Assembly (NCBI GenBank): GCA_019400425.1
Contig: JAFREE010000028.1
Location: forward strand, 1-64,000
Origin: Hymenochaete sp. R1
Taxonomy: Eukaryota > Basidiomycota > Agaricomycetes > Hymenochaetales > Hymenochaetaceae
DNA length: 64,000 bases
Direction of reading: 5' to 3'
The notes under the pieces were generated by a model. It saw nothing but the letters and a program-made list of their open reading frames with translations, searched no databases and was not told the DNA's origin. Shown here piece after piece: positions 8,800 to 20,239 of this stretch; position 1 is the stretch's first letter, and each line of letters starts with the position of its first letter. A program made the position numbers and the translations under genes.

Positions 8800-11280
8800 C
8801 TAATGCCTTATCAAAATCTCATCCTCGATCCTCCAACTCCCGACCGCCTCCATAGCCCTCGCATCCCCACTCTCCAATTCCGGCGCATCCAACACTTTAC
8901 TTACCATCTCCCACGGGTCCTTCCCCCCACCAAGCTTCAACACCTCATTCGTAAATCTCTCTCCCGCTTCCCTACTCAGTGGATCCCCAGCGAAGACCTG
9001 CATCCATACACGCGAGGCGATGGCGCGGTCGAAGAGATAGGAATAATATGTCGCGCCGTAGCCGTATAAGTGCCCGAACTGGGTTTGCCAGGCTGTGCCC
9101 GGTACGAATGGGATGAGACCCTTTGAGTTCTGGAGCATGGAAAAGATTTGAGTAGAGTCGAAGGAAGGGTGGGTTGCCTTTGTGGAATGGTATTCCTGGT
9201 CGAGGCAGGCCATGAGGATCTGGGTGTGCGTGTCGATGGAGTGGCAGGCATCGATATGGTGATTGCCTGTGCGTGGGATGGGTTGGTTGTAGGAGGGGAA
9301 GAAGAGGCTAAGTACGGTTGGGGAGCTAAGAAAGTGTTCCATGAGGATGGAAGGGAGCTCGACAAAGTCCGTTGCACAACGGGTTCCGGAGACGTTTTGG
9401 TACTCGGTTCGACCGATCATAGCTGATGAAAAATTAGGATGAGAAAAATGTGAAATGTTATAACTGACTCACAATGCATTGCGTGACCCATTTCGTGGAA
9501 TAGAGTCTGGACGTCATGCCACTGAAGTATTGAAGGTCGAGTTGAAGAAGGTGGCATGAATTCGCAGAGGAGCACTACAACTGGAAGCTGGTACTCTCCC
9601 TTAATACCCCTCAATCGTGCTCGATGGTCTCGGTCAAAATTCATAGACAAATCGATGGAGTGATCCATACGCTCGGGCGCAAAGACGTCTGCTTCTGGAT
9701 CATCGTTGTCTGTCCGCCGGGAACATCGTACGGTGTAGTGCGCGGCACCACTGGCTTTCCCTCTCCGCGCATACAGGTCTGCGTATATCCAGCCAATGAT
9801 GCCAGCCTTCTCGTCAACAACTTCCAATTTTCGAACATCAGGATGCCATAATTCTCCAGGTGCGGCATCGACCGGTCGGAACGAAATGCCGTATAGATGC
9901 TTGAACAACCTTGAAAGCGCCATGAAAACTGTTCCTGGGGTTAATTTGGGGAGAGGGATCGAAGGTGAAGGGGGTTCGGGCGGGCAGTAGTAGTCGCGAT
10001 CCCATGCCTGGATTACTGGAAGAGAGGGCAAGCCAAGATGCTGTTGCTTCCGTTGACTCAAAGCCAATAGTGCACTCCGAGCATAAGGTCGGGTATAGGA
10101 TAAGAGAGCGTCCAAGAATTTCTGTACATGCTCTAAGGATCAAGATTCAGAAGTACTCGGCGTGCACGAAATTGAAACGACTCGCCAGGGGAACTAGCCA
10201 TTTTATCGTTAAGAGTTAAATGTCCGTAGCTCTCTTTCCCGCAGAGTTGAGCAAGCTCTGCTCGTTTCCGTAACATCAATTCCAGGGTTTCAACTTCATT
10301 CTGTGAAGCTGAACTCGAAGCGATATATAGTTTCCTCCGTGGTTCCTCCAGCGGTGCAGACCGCATAATCATCTGCGCCTGCAATGATCCTGGATAAACC
10401 GCCAACGCTTTGTTTGTGAACCTGGCTTGTAATTGTAGGCGTGAGCCCATCCCTACGTCCTTTAACCCAGAGAGTTCCGATGGCGTGATCGCAGCAGGCG
10501 GTCGAGCGGTAGCAGCAGCGTCCAAAAACTTTCTTCCCAACGAAACTATATCCTGGGACAGGTCAACGAACTTCTGACGGGATTTCTCGGGCAGATGAAT
10601 GGCTGATTTCTCGAAGTCCCTCCAAAACAGAAGCGCGGTGTAGTAAGCCTCAGAGTCCAGCGATTTGACCACGTCGGGGTCCGCAAACACGCGCTTCAAT
10701 GTCTATTCACAAGGATTAGACTGTTTCAGTCATTCGGTAAAACATAACTACGCACTTGGTACAAGCCGACATGGGTGTTCAGGACATTCAAGAACTCGTA
10801 CAGCATCTCGTATGTTTCGTTTGCGCAACCCACCCACATCGGATCTGGATGAGAGTTCCTCACTACCTCTGCAAGGTCGATGACACCGCAAAGAAGGTCG
10901 CTGAGCTTGTCTAGGTTCTTCACGGCCAGTTGTAAGTCACTCTTGGACTCGCTGGCGCGAAGTATTCGCTCTGTCAGCAAAGATGCGCGTTGCAAGGTGC
11001 CTTGCGCTAGGTATAGCAGATGTTTGGGCGACTTGAGCCCATCGTGCGCAAACAGTCCCGTTGGTGCTACGGAATGCGATAGATGTGCTCGAGGCTGGTC
11101 GAAGAATGGGACGAGCGAGACGTCCTCTGAGGTTGCCGGGGAAGCTACGGTTGTAAGCTTAGCGAGACGAAAGCGTGTTGGTACATGATCTCTCTGCGGC
11201 TCGTTGAGACATCCTCGAAATCTGAAAAGGGCGCGTCTTGAGGATAATTGAAGAGTAGCCCTCACCGGCCTCCCCAACAT
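8800..11280 (-). CDS. MIP1: Mitochondrial intermediate peptidase (M3 family zinc protease)
   Basis: The protein begins with an Arg-rich, acid-poor presequence ([20 protein letters not shown]), as expected for matrix import. The N-terminal helical half includes [15 protein letters not shown], typical of MIP. The zinc site HEMGHAMH lies at the end of the exon that stops near 9473, and the following exon resumes with [25 protein letters not shown], quoted here only as landmark ([18 protein letters not shown]). The tail has [20 protein letters not shown] removes an octapeptide from some proteins after MPP cleavage. Introns lie near 10700-10755, 10115-10190 and 9420-9472. The gene is convergent with HD1; its close linkage to the A mating-type locus is a well-known feature of agaricomycetes and supports the HD assignment. 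Confidence 0.95.
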
Positions 11281-12689
11281 AAGCAGGCTGGTCGTTGTTA
11301 GTTGTCGTCACCGTCAGGGTCAGGCAAATGGCTTCTTCTGACCCAGAAATATTAGTACCCAAAGTAGCGCGATGGCGAAATCCGGTGATCGGCGCGGTGC
11401 TGTGCTTGCATTTGGAAATTGGGGCACACGACCAATGGCTATCCAAGTAACAGTCATGAACACAACTTCATCAGCGGAAAGGCCCCAAAATGTAAGGGGG
11501 TATATAAGGGCTGCAAGGCCCATAATGCCCACAGATCTTGTCATTATTGTATACTTCTTTAAATATATTTACAGGATATTATGGTACATTATAGATAAAT
11601 AAGAAAAGGAACTCCCCAATCTGCATTAGAAGCCTGAAGTAAAGAAAAAGAGACCGAGTGAAGAACCGAGAGTCGAAACAAAAGATAAGATCAAAAGTGT
11701 AGGTCCATAGATTGAGAGATCCGGAGTGAGAGTGACTACAGATGAAAGTGACAGGAAGGAGTGATGATTATGGAAGCAGAGTTACAGAAAGCGTCAAAGC
11801 CCGGAGCCCGGAGTCTGGAGTCAAAATCAGAATTAGTCGGCAGAATTAATATTCGTCGGCAGGGCTTAGCTATCTTCCACTTTTTCCCCTAAAAGTTCGA
11901 AATCTGAAGTAAAATTTTTGGGCAAAAATGGGTGATTTGGGGTGTGCCTCTGTGTTCCAGCGGAGAAGGAACGAGCAATCTGCGCGAAGTTCGCGCGACT
12001 CGACCCGCTTGGATACGTCATTCTTTGTGGCTCTAGGTTGTCCTTATATGGCTAGTCTAACGAGAAAAGGAACTAAAGCACGTGCGTGGCTTCGTCACAG
12101 AGTGTCACAGGGGGGTAGTGTCGTGTGCACCTTCCCAGCCCAGCCTCGACTTGAATCACACCTTCAACTTCGCCCATAACCACTCATAGTCAAAGCAACC
12201 TTCGACGGTTATAACAAGCATCTCACCTTCTCAGGTCAAAGGTCAGGAGCTTGATATGCTTTCGTTTGGGCTCCATCAATGACAAATGGCAGTTGAAAAA
12301 GGACTTCTGGCCGACAGGTTACTTCTAAATCGTTATTCCCTAACTTATAGTAATACTTCCCAATCCGCACTTTGGCTCCATCTTTTCTTCTAATACCCTT
12401 CCATTCGTCTTCTTTTTCCCAGATTAATTGATAGAGTGTACTATAGTTGGCTTTGCTTTTTATATGCCGTGCCTTTTTGTTTTTAATCAAATTGCGTCTG
12501 AGAGATTTATCATCTTGGGATTACTTTCTGAGAAGCAGTAATCTTCATCGTTTCCAAGAACATGACTCATAGATTTCCTGACTTGCACTGAGCGCATGTA
12601 GTGCCGCAGCAGCTATTCTCACTTTTCACAGCCCTTTCAGGGGCTTAACATTAATCAGGGCCGCACCGCAGTCACCATCTCCGACTCAA
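11281..12689. other. Intergenic stretch with no supported gene
   Basis: I find only short frames on both strands. A minus frame at 12236-12490 (84 codons, Lys-rich) and membrane-like frames around 11320-11600 have no recognisable motif and no consistent exon structure. Part of it must be the MIP promoter. It may contain decayed sequence like the region that follows. Confidence 0.4.
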
Positions 12690-14303
12690 AAACGTGCCAT
12701 ACACCCCACCCGGCGACATGAGGCCCCCTCAACCCTTTACCTTCCTCCCATCGTCATCTCACCGCACATTATTCTCATCGGAATCCTATAGACATGTCTT
12801 CTCATTCAGACTCTTACAGATCCAATGCGCGAAATGTTGTGACCATACTTAGGTAATTCCCCCGACAAGCAGTGCGCAGGTGGAGCAGTCTTTTGCGCCT
12901 CAAGCCTTCTCGCATTCAAGATTGACGATGGCGAAGTCGCAGACATCACCTCCAAGACAGACCTCACTGAAGCCATTCAATACTTCCAAGCAGGTGTCGA
13001 CAATCCTCCTGTATGTTCTGCCCAGTCTATCCTCTCAGGTCGGTCGGAGCTTCGGTAGTAGGCGCATCACCCCCCCCCCCCCCCGGGCTCTCCACTACCA
13101 TCGATTGTGGCCGTCCAAGTCTTTCCGACACTTCCTCTCTCGTATGCCTTGACGAGTACGAGGATCGCGATGCGAGCAAACCAGGGTTCTCGCTCTCTTT
13201 TTCAGGGGCATTGTCACACGGATCTGGAGGATGATAGTGTCATTATAAGCTCTCGGGACACGGGCAACCTCTCCTCTTGTCACCGTCAACGTCAGTTGCA
13301 AGGACGAGCAAAAACAGCCGCCGCTCACGCTTTCGAGTCGGTATCTGGTCTCGGCTCGGGGTCCGATGCAAGTGCATTTAGCGCGAAGTATCCAGAAGGT
13401 CCTTTCGCAGTTTTGGAGAGGCTAAAGCGGTCTGATTTGCCAAACTCGAGCGAGCGCAATAATCAATGGCTGCGCGATCAGAGCTCCAGGACTATCATAG
13501 GCGTTGCCCGTTCACCCGAGTCCGTATCTGAAGGGTCTCCAATAAATCTCAGCGGGGACTCTGAACTCGCCAATCTATTCGAGAGCCCCTTCAACGGAGA
13601 CCTTGTCTCGCAACAAGACGACGGCGAGTATTACTACACGTATACTTCCGCAGGTTCTCCTTCCTTCTCAGCGCCCGCTGCTGCACACGACGACGCCAGC
13701 ATCCATAGTACGGACCAGGACAATGGCACGCGCCCTTCCAAATTGCGCTATATGTCCTCCCAGTCTGTAGCCTCGAGTTCAAGATCCACATCTCCATCTG
13801 CGACGTCACTTACTTCTTAAGGTCGTCCTCCCATGTACTCCTCTAGCAGCGACCCTTTACCGCGCTCAGCATCGACGAACGGTTTTCCACCCGATCATTT
13901 CCATATGTTCGAAATTTCTCAGGCACATCTGAAGTGCACGGATTGCTCTTCGTGTGGTGCGCTCTTGGATGTGATGCGTTATGTTTGCTCAACCTACAGC
14001 GAAAGACTTCCAAGAATCCCTTCTCGCACGAATTCAGAAATCATTATTGTCAACGCTAAAGGCAAAAAGCGCGAGGGCGTTCTCTCGTACCAGGACCCCC
14101 GAATCTCCCTATATGATGTCTCCGCACGGGGACCACCCGCTCACCGAAAAAATGGAGACCCGTTCGCCTTCTCAAAGTTAAAGATTGCAGGAGTGGGAAT
14201 ACCGCAAGATGCCAGCCTTGACATGAAGGGTTCGAACGCCATGTCCTCTACCGGGTCGTCGCGTACACGTTCTGATGTGTATGCTATCGAGAATACTTCC
14301 TAA
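12690..14303 (+). pseudogene. Broken PB1/ZZ-type zinc finger protein gene, 5' part
   Basis: Pieces of one protein appear in shifting frames. Around 12880-13010 a PB1-like strand pattern reads FCASSLLAFKIDDGEVADI and then LTEAIQYFQAGVD. Around 13085-13230 comes GPSLSDTSSLV-like, Ser-rich sequence (seen as SLSDTSSLVCLDEYEDRDA). From 13250 to 14303 follows a Ser-rich linker and the remnant of a Cys-rich module (CTDCSSCGALLDVMRYVCST). It is broken by a 15-base C run at 13070-13084, frame changes near 13200-13250, and an in-frame stop at about 13818 joining two frames of the same phase. A Cys expected after VCST is Tyr. PB1-ZZ proteins are scaffold or autophagy-receptor-like; this copy looks dead. 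Domain naming is from memory of the pattern. Confidence 0.55.
13070..13084. repeat. Poly-C run (15 C)
   Basis: The run lies inside the former coding region of the PB1/ZZ pseudogene and coincides with a frame change. It could also be an assembly or sequencing problem. Confidence 0.8.
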
Positions 14304-14614
14304 ATTTGTGTCACATGTGTTGTCGAAGGGAGGCCTCGACCACCCACCCACGGAGGCGCAAAAGTTTGCACGGCGAAGTCGAAAGGGTCATGTGGCTGTG
14401 GGGAACTAATTCTTAAAAAGGTCGAAAGGCTTCGGCTAAGTTCGGCTATTCCGAATTTTTGGTGTGGCTTCCCCCTACCCCCTGGGACCACTCGCAAATG
14501 GACCGAGCGGGTGGTCCCCGTGTGGCTCATCATATATCATATATATAGGGAGGTCTCGCTCTCGTACCCTCCATCTCTTCGTTCTCGGTTCCCTCCCCGC
14601 ACTTCTTCATAGTG

Positions 14615-14725
14615 ATCTGCGCGTAACGTAATTACGCCGTAGCGTAATCGTAATTCCGTAGTTAGTGTAATCGTAATGGGTGTCTCACTTCGCGCGCCTG
14701 TAATGCCCTGGGAAATTATGACCAA
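14615..14725. repeat. CGTAAT-rich repeat, left copy
   Basis: The segment contains repeated cgtaat/attacg units (for example gcgtaacgtaattacg) and ends with tgccctgggaaattatga. A related block in a mirrored arrangement occurs at 15875-16020. Such blocks resemble short non-autonomous transposable elements. Boundaries are approximate. Confidence 0.5.
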
Positions 14726-15047
14726 TTGTTTTGGTGTGACTTCACTCGAAATACGAGTGTCACATTCTTTTATTTGCTCTGCCGACTAATTCTAACTCTA
14801 ATCACCCGGGATTCTCTCTGTGACGCACGATCTGTCACTGATATGGTGTATACACGTAGTTACAGCGTGTGCAGATCCACACTTTATCCCTGCCCATGCA
14901 AGTTGCAGTCGCTCTCGCTGCTCGCATTCATCCATCCACTCGCTCCTCGTCTTCCTTCCTCCATCACTGGCATCCCATCACCATCAAGCTCGCCCATTTC
15001 ACATTCAGCAGCCCTGGTGTCGTCATTGTCATCTCCCCATAACACCC

Positions 15048-15762
15048 ATGCTTCACATACAAGTCACCAATCCTTCCCCAAACGATTCCGCTTCAGATCC
15101 TCAATCCCGCCAGCAGCCCTCCCTCTCTGATCTATCAAGGAATGCCTCAGTCATTTCGTTCTCCTCGTTCTCCTCGTCAACAGGCTCCCTTGTCCTAGAC
15201 ACACCTCGTCCAAGGCCCCTAAGAATGTTCTCATCCACGCTTCATCTCACAGATGCGCCAATCTGACGCACCGCCAACTTCGCGCTCGACTCCTGCGCAC
15301 CTCGCGAAAGAATTGGGGCTTGTGGATGGCACGCCTGGAGGTCTGAGAAGACGCGCGCAGTCGAGGAGCAAGTCGAGGGCGAGGACAGCGAAATCGAGGA
15401 ACAGCTCAGCTGGGTTCAGACTGTCGGAGGATGATTTTGAGTTTTGGGAGATTTTTGGGGAAGGGTCGTATTCCACGGTGCGTCGTATTCTTGTCACGCA
15501 TGTTGACTTCTCCGGACCGTGCTTATAATGTTAAAAATGCGGTGTTTTGCATCGTGGTTCGGTTGCATGGTGTAGGTACATCATGTTATATATCCGCCTA
15601 CCGAGCAGGAGTACGCAATAAAGATCCTCGACAAAGCGCATCTGAAGTGCTTCAACAAGACTCGAATCGCCATAGCTGTGAAAAAGACGCTCGCACGACT
15701 GGGTAGCGGCCATCCAGGGATAGTCCGCTTGCATTGGGCTTTTCATAACGAACAGAGCCTGT
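15048..15762 (+). pseudogene. Fragment of a PDK1/Pkh-type protein kinase (N-terminus and N-lobe only)
   Basis: A Ser-rich leader (from MLHIQVTNPS at 15048) is followed by the glycine loop SEDDFEFWEIFGEGSYSTV at 15424-15478, a gap with intron-like signals, then the exon with the VAIK-type lysine (EYAIKILDKAHLK), and LGSGHPGIVRLHWAF ending at NEQSL near 15762. This order is typical of 3-phosphoinositide-dependent kinases. The alpha-C helix glutamate expected in AEKNTL is replaced (AVKKTL), the hinge, HRD and DFG parts are absent, and the frame is not continuous. It is a truncated gene fragment sitting between two CGTAAT-rich repeats. Confidence 0.7.
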
Positions 15763-15874
15763 GTGCGTCGCCTCTTCTTTTTGTCTACCGTACAGATGCA
15801 AACGCATGGTTTGCTGACGCCAAATCTTGTCTTTTATCTCACTAAACATCTATTTTAGGACTTTCATCGTGATT

Positions 15875-16020
15875 CTTGAATGCCCTTGGAAAGTTATGAG
15901 GGCGGGCACGCTCTCTGCCTGTATTACGCGTAATACGGACGCCCGTGCCAAGAATGGCGACCAGGAATTACGGGATGCCCGTAATTCCCGTAGCGTAACC
16001 CGTAATGGCCTGCCGCAATG
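15875..16020. repeat. CGTAAT-rich repeat, right copy
   Basis: It begins with tgcccttggaaagttatga, nearly the same as the end of the left copy, and continues into attacgcgtaatac, ggaattacgggatgcccg and similar blocks. It lies just before the distal ZZ remnant. Boundaries are approximate. Confidence 0.5.
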
Positions 16021-16029
16021 ACGGGGAAT

Positions 16030-16916
16030 ACATATACGCTACGCGCAGATCCCTACTTCTTCACGGCCCCTCCCTCAAGGCCAACACAACCCCTCAAGTA
16101 CCAACTCCTCTCCAGCAACATTGACCAATACTACAGGCTTCGGTCTCTGTTCATCCTGTATCGAAACCGCTGGAATAGATGGTACGCCGGGTTTTCAGGG
16201 TTATTAAAATTCGAAAATATATTCTAATCCCCCTGCCAAAGTAAGGATATATTTCCGGATTTATCGTCACAAAAAAACCCAAAACATATAACACATACAT
16301 TTCACGCTTTTTGACAAATATGTTCAGCCAAATGATTCGACTATGCCTGCTGTGTACGAACGGCGCTCGTTCCCGGTCCCACATAAATACCACCGTCACC
16401 TTGCTCTCTCTTTTCCAACTTTGCCGCGCCGCCCCCCCCCCCCCCCACCATAAAGGCGTGTTTGGACGCGCATATATCGAGAAAATGTGGACACCTTGCA
16501 TAGTCCCAGGACCAACCGTAGAGGGTCTCGGTATGTGGAATGTTGTTGAGCGAAACGGCGTCAGTGAATGCATAATTTGTCAATCGTCGCTCGCCCCTGG
16601 TTCAGGCGCAGGCCAAAGGTACAGATGTGCGTCGTGTGCCAAGTTTGTGCTGTTTCGGCCTTGTTATAGTCAAGTGCAGAAGATACACCCGTTGCGTGCA
16701 TTCTTGGATGTTCCGGTGCATGTGGAGAGAACGCAGATGCCTTCGGCAGTTGGGATGGGACAGACGAGAGGGGTGAATAATGGGCGAGGTTCAAGGAATG
16801 AGTCGACAAAAGAAAAGGAAAAGAGCGCGAGGATGTTTTCGTTGGACTCTTTTCTATCTTCCTCTTTTCTCATGAATCTTCGTGCCAAAAGTTTATCATG
16901 TACACCATTATTATAA
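16030..16916 (+). pseudogene. ZZ-type zinc finger remnants, likely the distal part of the gene broken at 12690-14303
   Basis: Near 16135-16200 one frame reads TGFGLCSSCIETAGIDGTP, the end of a ZZ finger as in FELCSTCIETAG-type proteins. From 16311 a frame contains WNVVERNGVSECIICQSSL and then YRCASCAKFVLFRPCYSQVQKIHPLRAF, another Cys-rich finger in which a Cys position appears as Phe (VLFRPC). A 15-base C run at 16432-16446 and the lack of a continuous frame show decay. The match in type to the Cys-rich remnant at 13.9 kb suggests one former gene with the 14.3-16.0 kb segment inserted. The relation is an inference. Confidence 0.5.
16432..16446. repeat. Poly-C run (15 C)
   Basis: Second C run of the same length as that at 13070, again inside the decayed ZZ gene. 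Confidence 0.8.
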
Positions 16917-17886
16917 AACTTAATACAATTATGTTATGTGTCATATAAAGGAACACAAGCCTTTCAAAGGCTTAACAATAAGAAAAACATACTGAGCCCG
17001 GAATATAAGATGTCGACATTTCTTTCAGTCACCATCTCATAATTATTTCAGGTATTTACTCTGAATGTATTCCCGTAAAATACTTGTGAGTGAAATGTAA
17101 ACTGTTCAAAAATCCGGTATTCATCTGGTATTCTATTTTACCACCTTATATTCGAGTCTAGGCAATGTATGTGTCGTTACTTGGCAAATGCTGCAAGGCG
17201 ATACAATTTTTGGGCCTTTCCGCTCTCTTTCGCGGTGGAACCTCTTGATTACGCCCACCTGACTCCAACTCGCAACATAAAGACGCACACGTACTCTGAT
17301 CGCTCGTTGAACGAAAAAGGGCCATGTTCGTGTTACCCAACTCATAGACGAAGTCAATGTGAGATTCAATTGCGACTATATGATCGCTTTAATTCTTCGA
17401 TCCATCTACTCGACCGTAACTAGCGCTGGATACTAAGAAAGACAGATAATAACGAAACGGCATAAAATAAAGGCGCGATGGTCTCTAATTACTGCGGAAG
17501 GAATACTGAGTTAAAGCGCTGAATGAAGATGGGAGGTCAGAAAACAACGATTTTAAATAAAAGACGATGCAATGCTCTTGAGTCTTGGAACGAATGGAAA
17601 ATGGCAAAATCACTGTGAAAACAAAGCGAAGACGAAGGAACTTCCAGCCATACACGAGTACGGGATACAGTAGGTCGTCTCGAGGAGGTAGCGAATGAGA
17701 AGCAATCCCGATCCACCCGACGAATATAGGCGGACAATATATCTTGGTCTTTCATATGTTTCAAAGACGAATGAGAGTGTTGGTGGGCTCGCGGAGTTGC
17801 GGATCCTATTGAATGCCACGGTGAAAGGGAAATGCAATGATGTTAATTTGATTCGAAGGTGAGGGAATACGGATCGAGACGCTTTA
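16917..17886. other. Intergenic region with no supported gene
   Basis: About 970 bp next to the 3' end of the WHIM-type gene. Only short frames on both strands; no motif recognised. It presumably holds the 3' untranslated region of the minus-strand gene. Confidence 0.45.
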
Positions 17887-19920
17887 TCAAGCACCAGCCT
17901 CTACCTTTGCGAGCACCATGGTCCCACTGCCGTTCACAGAGGTGTTATTTCCGTTGCCTTGGGAGCCATTTGCCAGGCTCACGTTCGCGCCATTAACTTG
18001 CCTATCCACATCGCCTAGTGCATGCTCTGTCCGCTTGGCATTCTCAGTATGACCGTTGACACCAGGTATCCCATTTGTAGTTTCAGTCACAGGGGCAACA
18101 GCTTGGCCTGCGGAAGGCTCGACGGCGTAGTACCAGAACTTGCTCTTTTTCTTGCCTGCAACTTGCTCGACGGCGACTTCGTTCTGTTTCACGTTACTGG
18201 CACCATTCACTTTTGCAGTGCCATTCGATTGGGTATCAGGGGAGTCCTGTGATTCGGAAGGCGCGCTTGATGTGCTCCGCTCGCTTGTTTTCGCCCTTTT
18301 CGAAGGTCCCTCATCATCGTACGTGGTATTTATCCTTGTAGAACGCCGTTCGCTCCGCCAGTCATATAGACTATCTGCACCTCGTTTCCCGTTTCCGTTC
18401 TTCGTCGTTACTCGCTGTGATCGCCTTCGCCCCGTGAGATCGTCATCATCGAGCATTACATTGTCATCGTCTTCGTAGTCCTCTCCTCCGTCATCCTTGT
18501 AGTCATCACTTTCATCCTGCGAGGTGCATCTCAGGACCGGAATCGCTATTAAGAAGCTACACATACCTCTTCGCCACCATAGTTATTATATGTATAGTCA
18601 GGTCTACGCGTTTGACGACGAGTCCGCGTGCTCCTCAACTCTGCCTGAGCTTTCGAAATCTCCCGTTGCTCAATCTTCTTCCTGACCTTTTGGACGCGCT
18701 ATTGGAAAAAAATTAGGCCACTAAAGTACCATTCCAAACTGAAAACTCACTGCAAGCTCCTGGTCAATTGCCTCTCGTTTGTTCTCTAAGTGCTCCCGAA
18801 GCTGAGTATGCTGCAATTCGAGTTTTGTTCGCTTTTTGGGGAAAGTTCCTTCCTTCGTTTTGAGGGTTTCGATAACTTTTTCATACTCTTCTTTAGTGCG
18901 CGATTTGCACTTGAATTCGGACATAATTTTCCATGGATTGGTGGACGCATAAAGGCGGGGCGAGTCTGGGGATGTCGTCACATGTTCGGACATAGCCGCG
19001 TCAAAATGCAAAGCACCAAGATATCAAACCGTGACGGACGGTCAGCACGAGCATTCCGTGGCGACGATATAACTGCCTGGACGCACCATCAAACGACCAA
19101 TACCTTAGCCTGGATGCGTCTTGGGCAATTGGGATCGTCATTAAGTTCTCTTGACTGGGTCCACTATATTCTTTTTCGGCCGGCGCTTCCCGCTTTTTAT
19201 TTTTGTTGTGTTGGACGCCCCAAGCACGGTCAATAGTTTCTTTGATACCCTGAGTATGCACGAGTTGAGTCTCAACTAGCATTCGGAGGATACGAAGCTG
19301 GATTGAGAAAAATGAGCTCTAATAAACCATGTAATAAATTAGAGATAACGTGCCTTTAAGTCCCAATCAGCACCCCAGAAACCACCGACCATATTAGCGA
19401 GTGGATCAACGTTTTTCCCTAGCTGCTCGTCCCAGAAGACGGTGCGTTCAGATGGTGACTTAAAGCGCTCCTGCATAATGCTTGAAACGGCTGTAGCAAG
19501 TTGGTCGGGGCTGGGCAATAAGGACACGACCATCAGTACTTTTTCGTTGATTATGATCAAGGAAGCCATGCGTACTTCAGACTTTTGGCTTGTGGCTTCA
19601 GATTGAGGACAAAACGCACAAGAATTTGCACCAAGATAGGGTGCTGTGTTGGAGACAAAAGGCCATCCTCTAAGCTAATTTGCGCGTCAAACGCGTCAAT
19701 ACACGCTCAGCATAGATTCAGTAAAGCGGTAGACATACTCCGATTGCCCTTCGAAACCCTCGACCTTGGACCGAAGGTTTGTGAAGTTTATTATGAAGGC
19801 GTATACGAAACCCGTCTCCCAACGGTCTGATGGATGTGTTGCGTTGGATGGTGGACAAATATGAGATTTCAAGGCGGTCTTTTTAGATGGGGTCGGTTTT
19901 GATGATGGTGAAGTGATCAT
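17887..19920 (-). CDS. WHIM/DDT-type chromatin remodelling accessory protein
   Basis: The start is MITSPSSKPTPSKK at 19920, followed by a helical N-terminal region (WETGFVYAFIINFTNLRSKVEGFE), an exon starting near 19668 (LEDGLLSPTQHPILVQ), one at about 19520 (ERTVFWDEQLGKNVDPLAN and GFWGADWDLK), and one with IPIAQDASRLRYWSFD continuing at about 18990 into DSPRLYASTNPWKIM. The last pair matches the WHIM pattern in which RYW precedes a short acidic segment. Next come a Lys/Glu-rich coiled coil and, after introns near 18725 and 18545, an acidic stretch (EDYEDDDNVMLDDDD) and a basic, Ser-rich C-terminus. Proteins of this architecture (Itc1/Ioc3/RSF1-like) pair with ISWI ATPases. I infer that role; no specific orthologue is claimed. 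About six introns of 50-70 nt are needed. Confidence 0.7.
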
Positions 19921-20239
19921 AGCTGCGCCGTCGACACGCTGAAGAGCGTCGCAGAAGGGAGTGAGGGAGGGAGGAAGAGAAGGAAAGCAGGTTGGACGCG
20001 TGCAGCCGCTTCGAGCGTGATCAGGGCTCGTCAGTGTCACGCTGCTCAGTAACTGATTTGCATCGGGTTTCACTAGAAATAAGAGCTATTCTCTTTGTAG
20101 GGCAAAATACGCGGCATATATTCGGTTTAAAACGAGATTCTTGTACTAAATCACCCCGGAGAAAGCTATGAGGTCCAAAAGTACGCAAACAACAGCTGAA
20201 GGAAACCTGGAGGCCATCCTGCACAATACACAACGAATC

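Noticed and set aside
12236..12490. Lys-rich 84-codon minus-strand frame
   Set aside because: No recognisable domain or splice partners.
4100..20000. Second HD pair or beta-flanking gene
   Set aside because: No further homeodomain signature (WF.N or WFQN type) and no recognisable beta-flanking gene were seen; they may lie outside the window.
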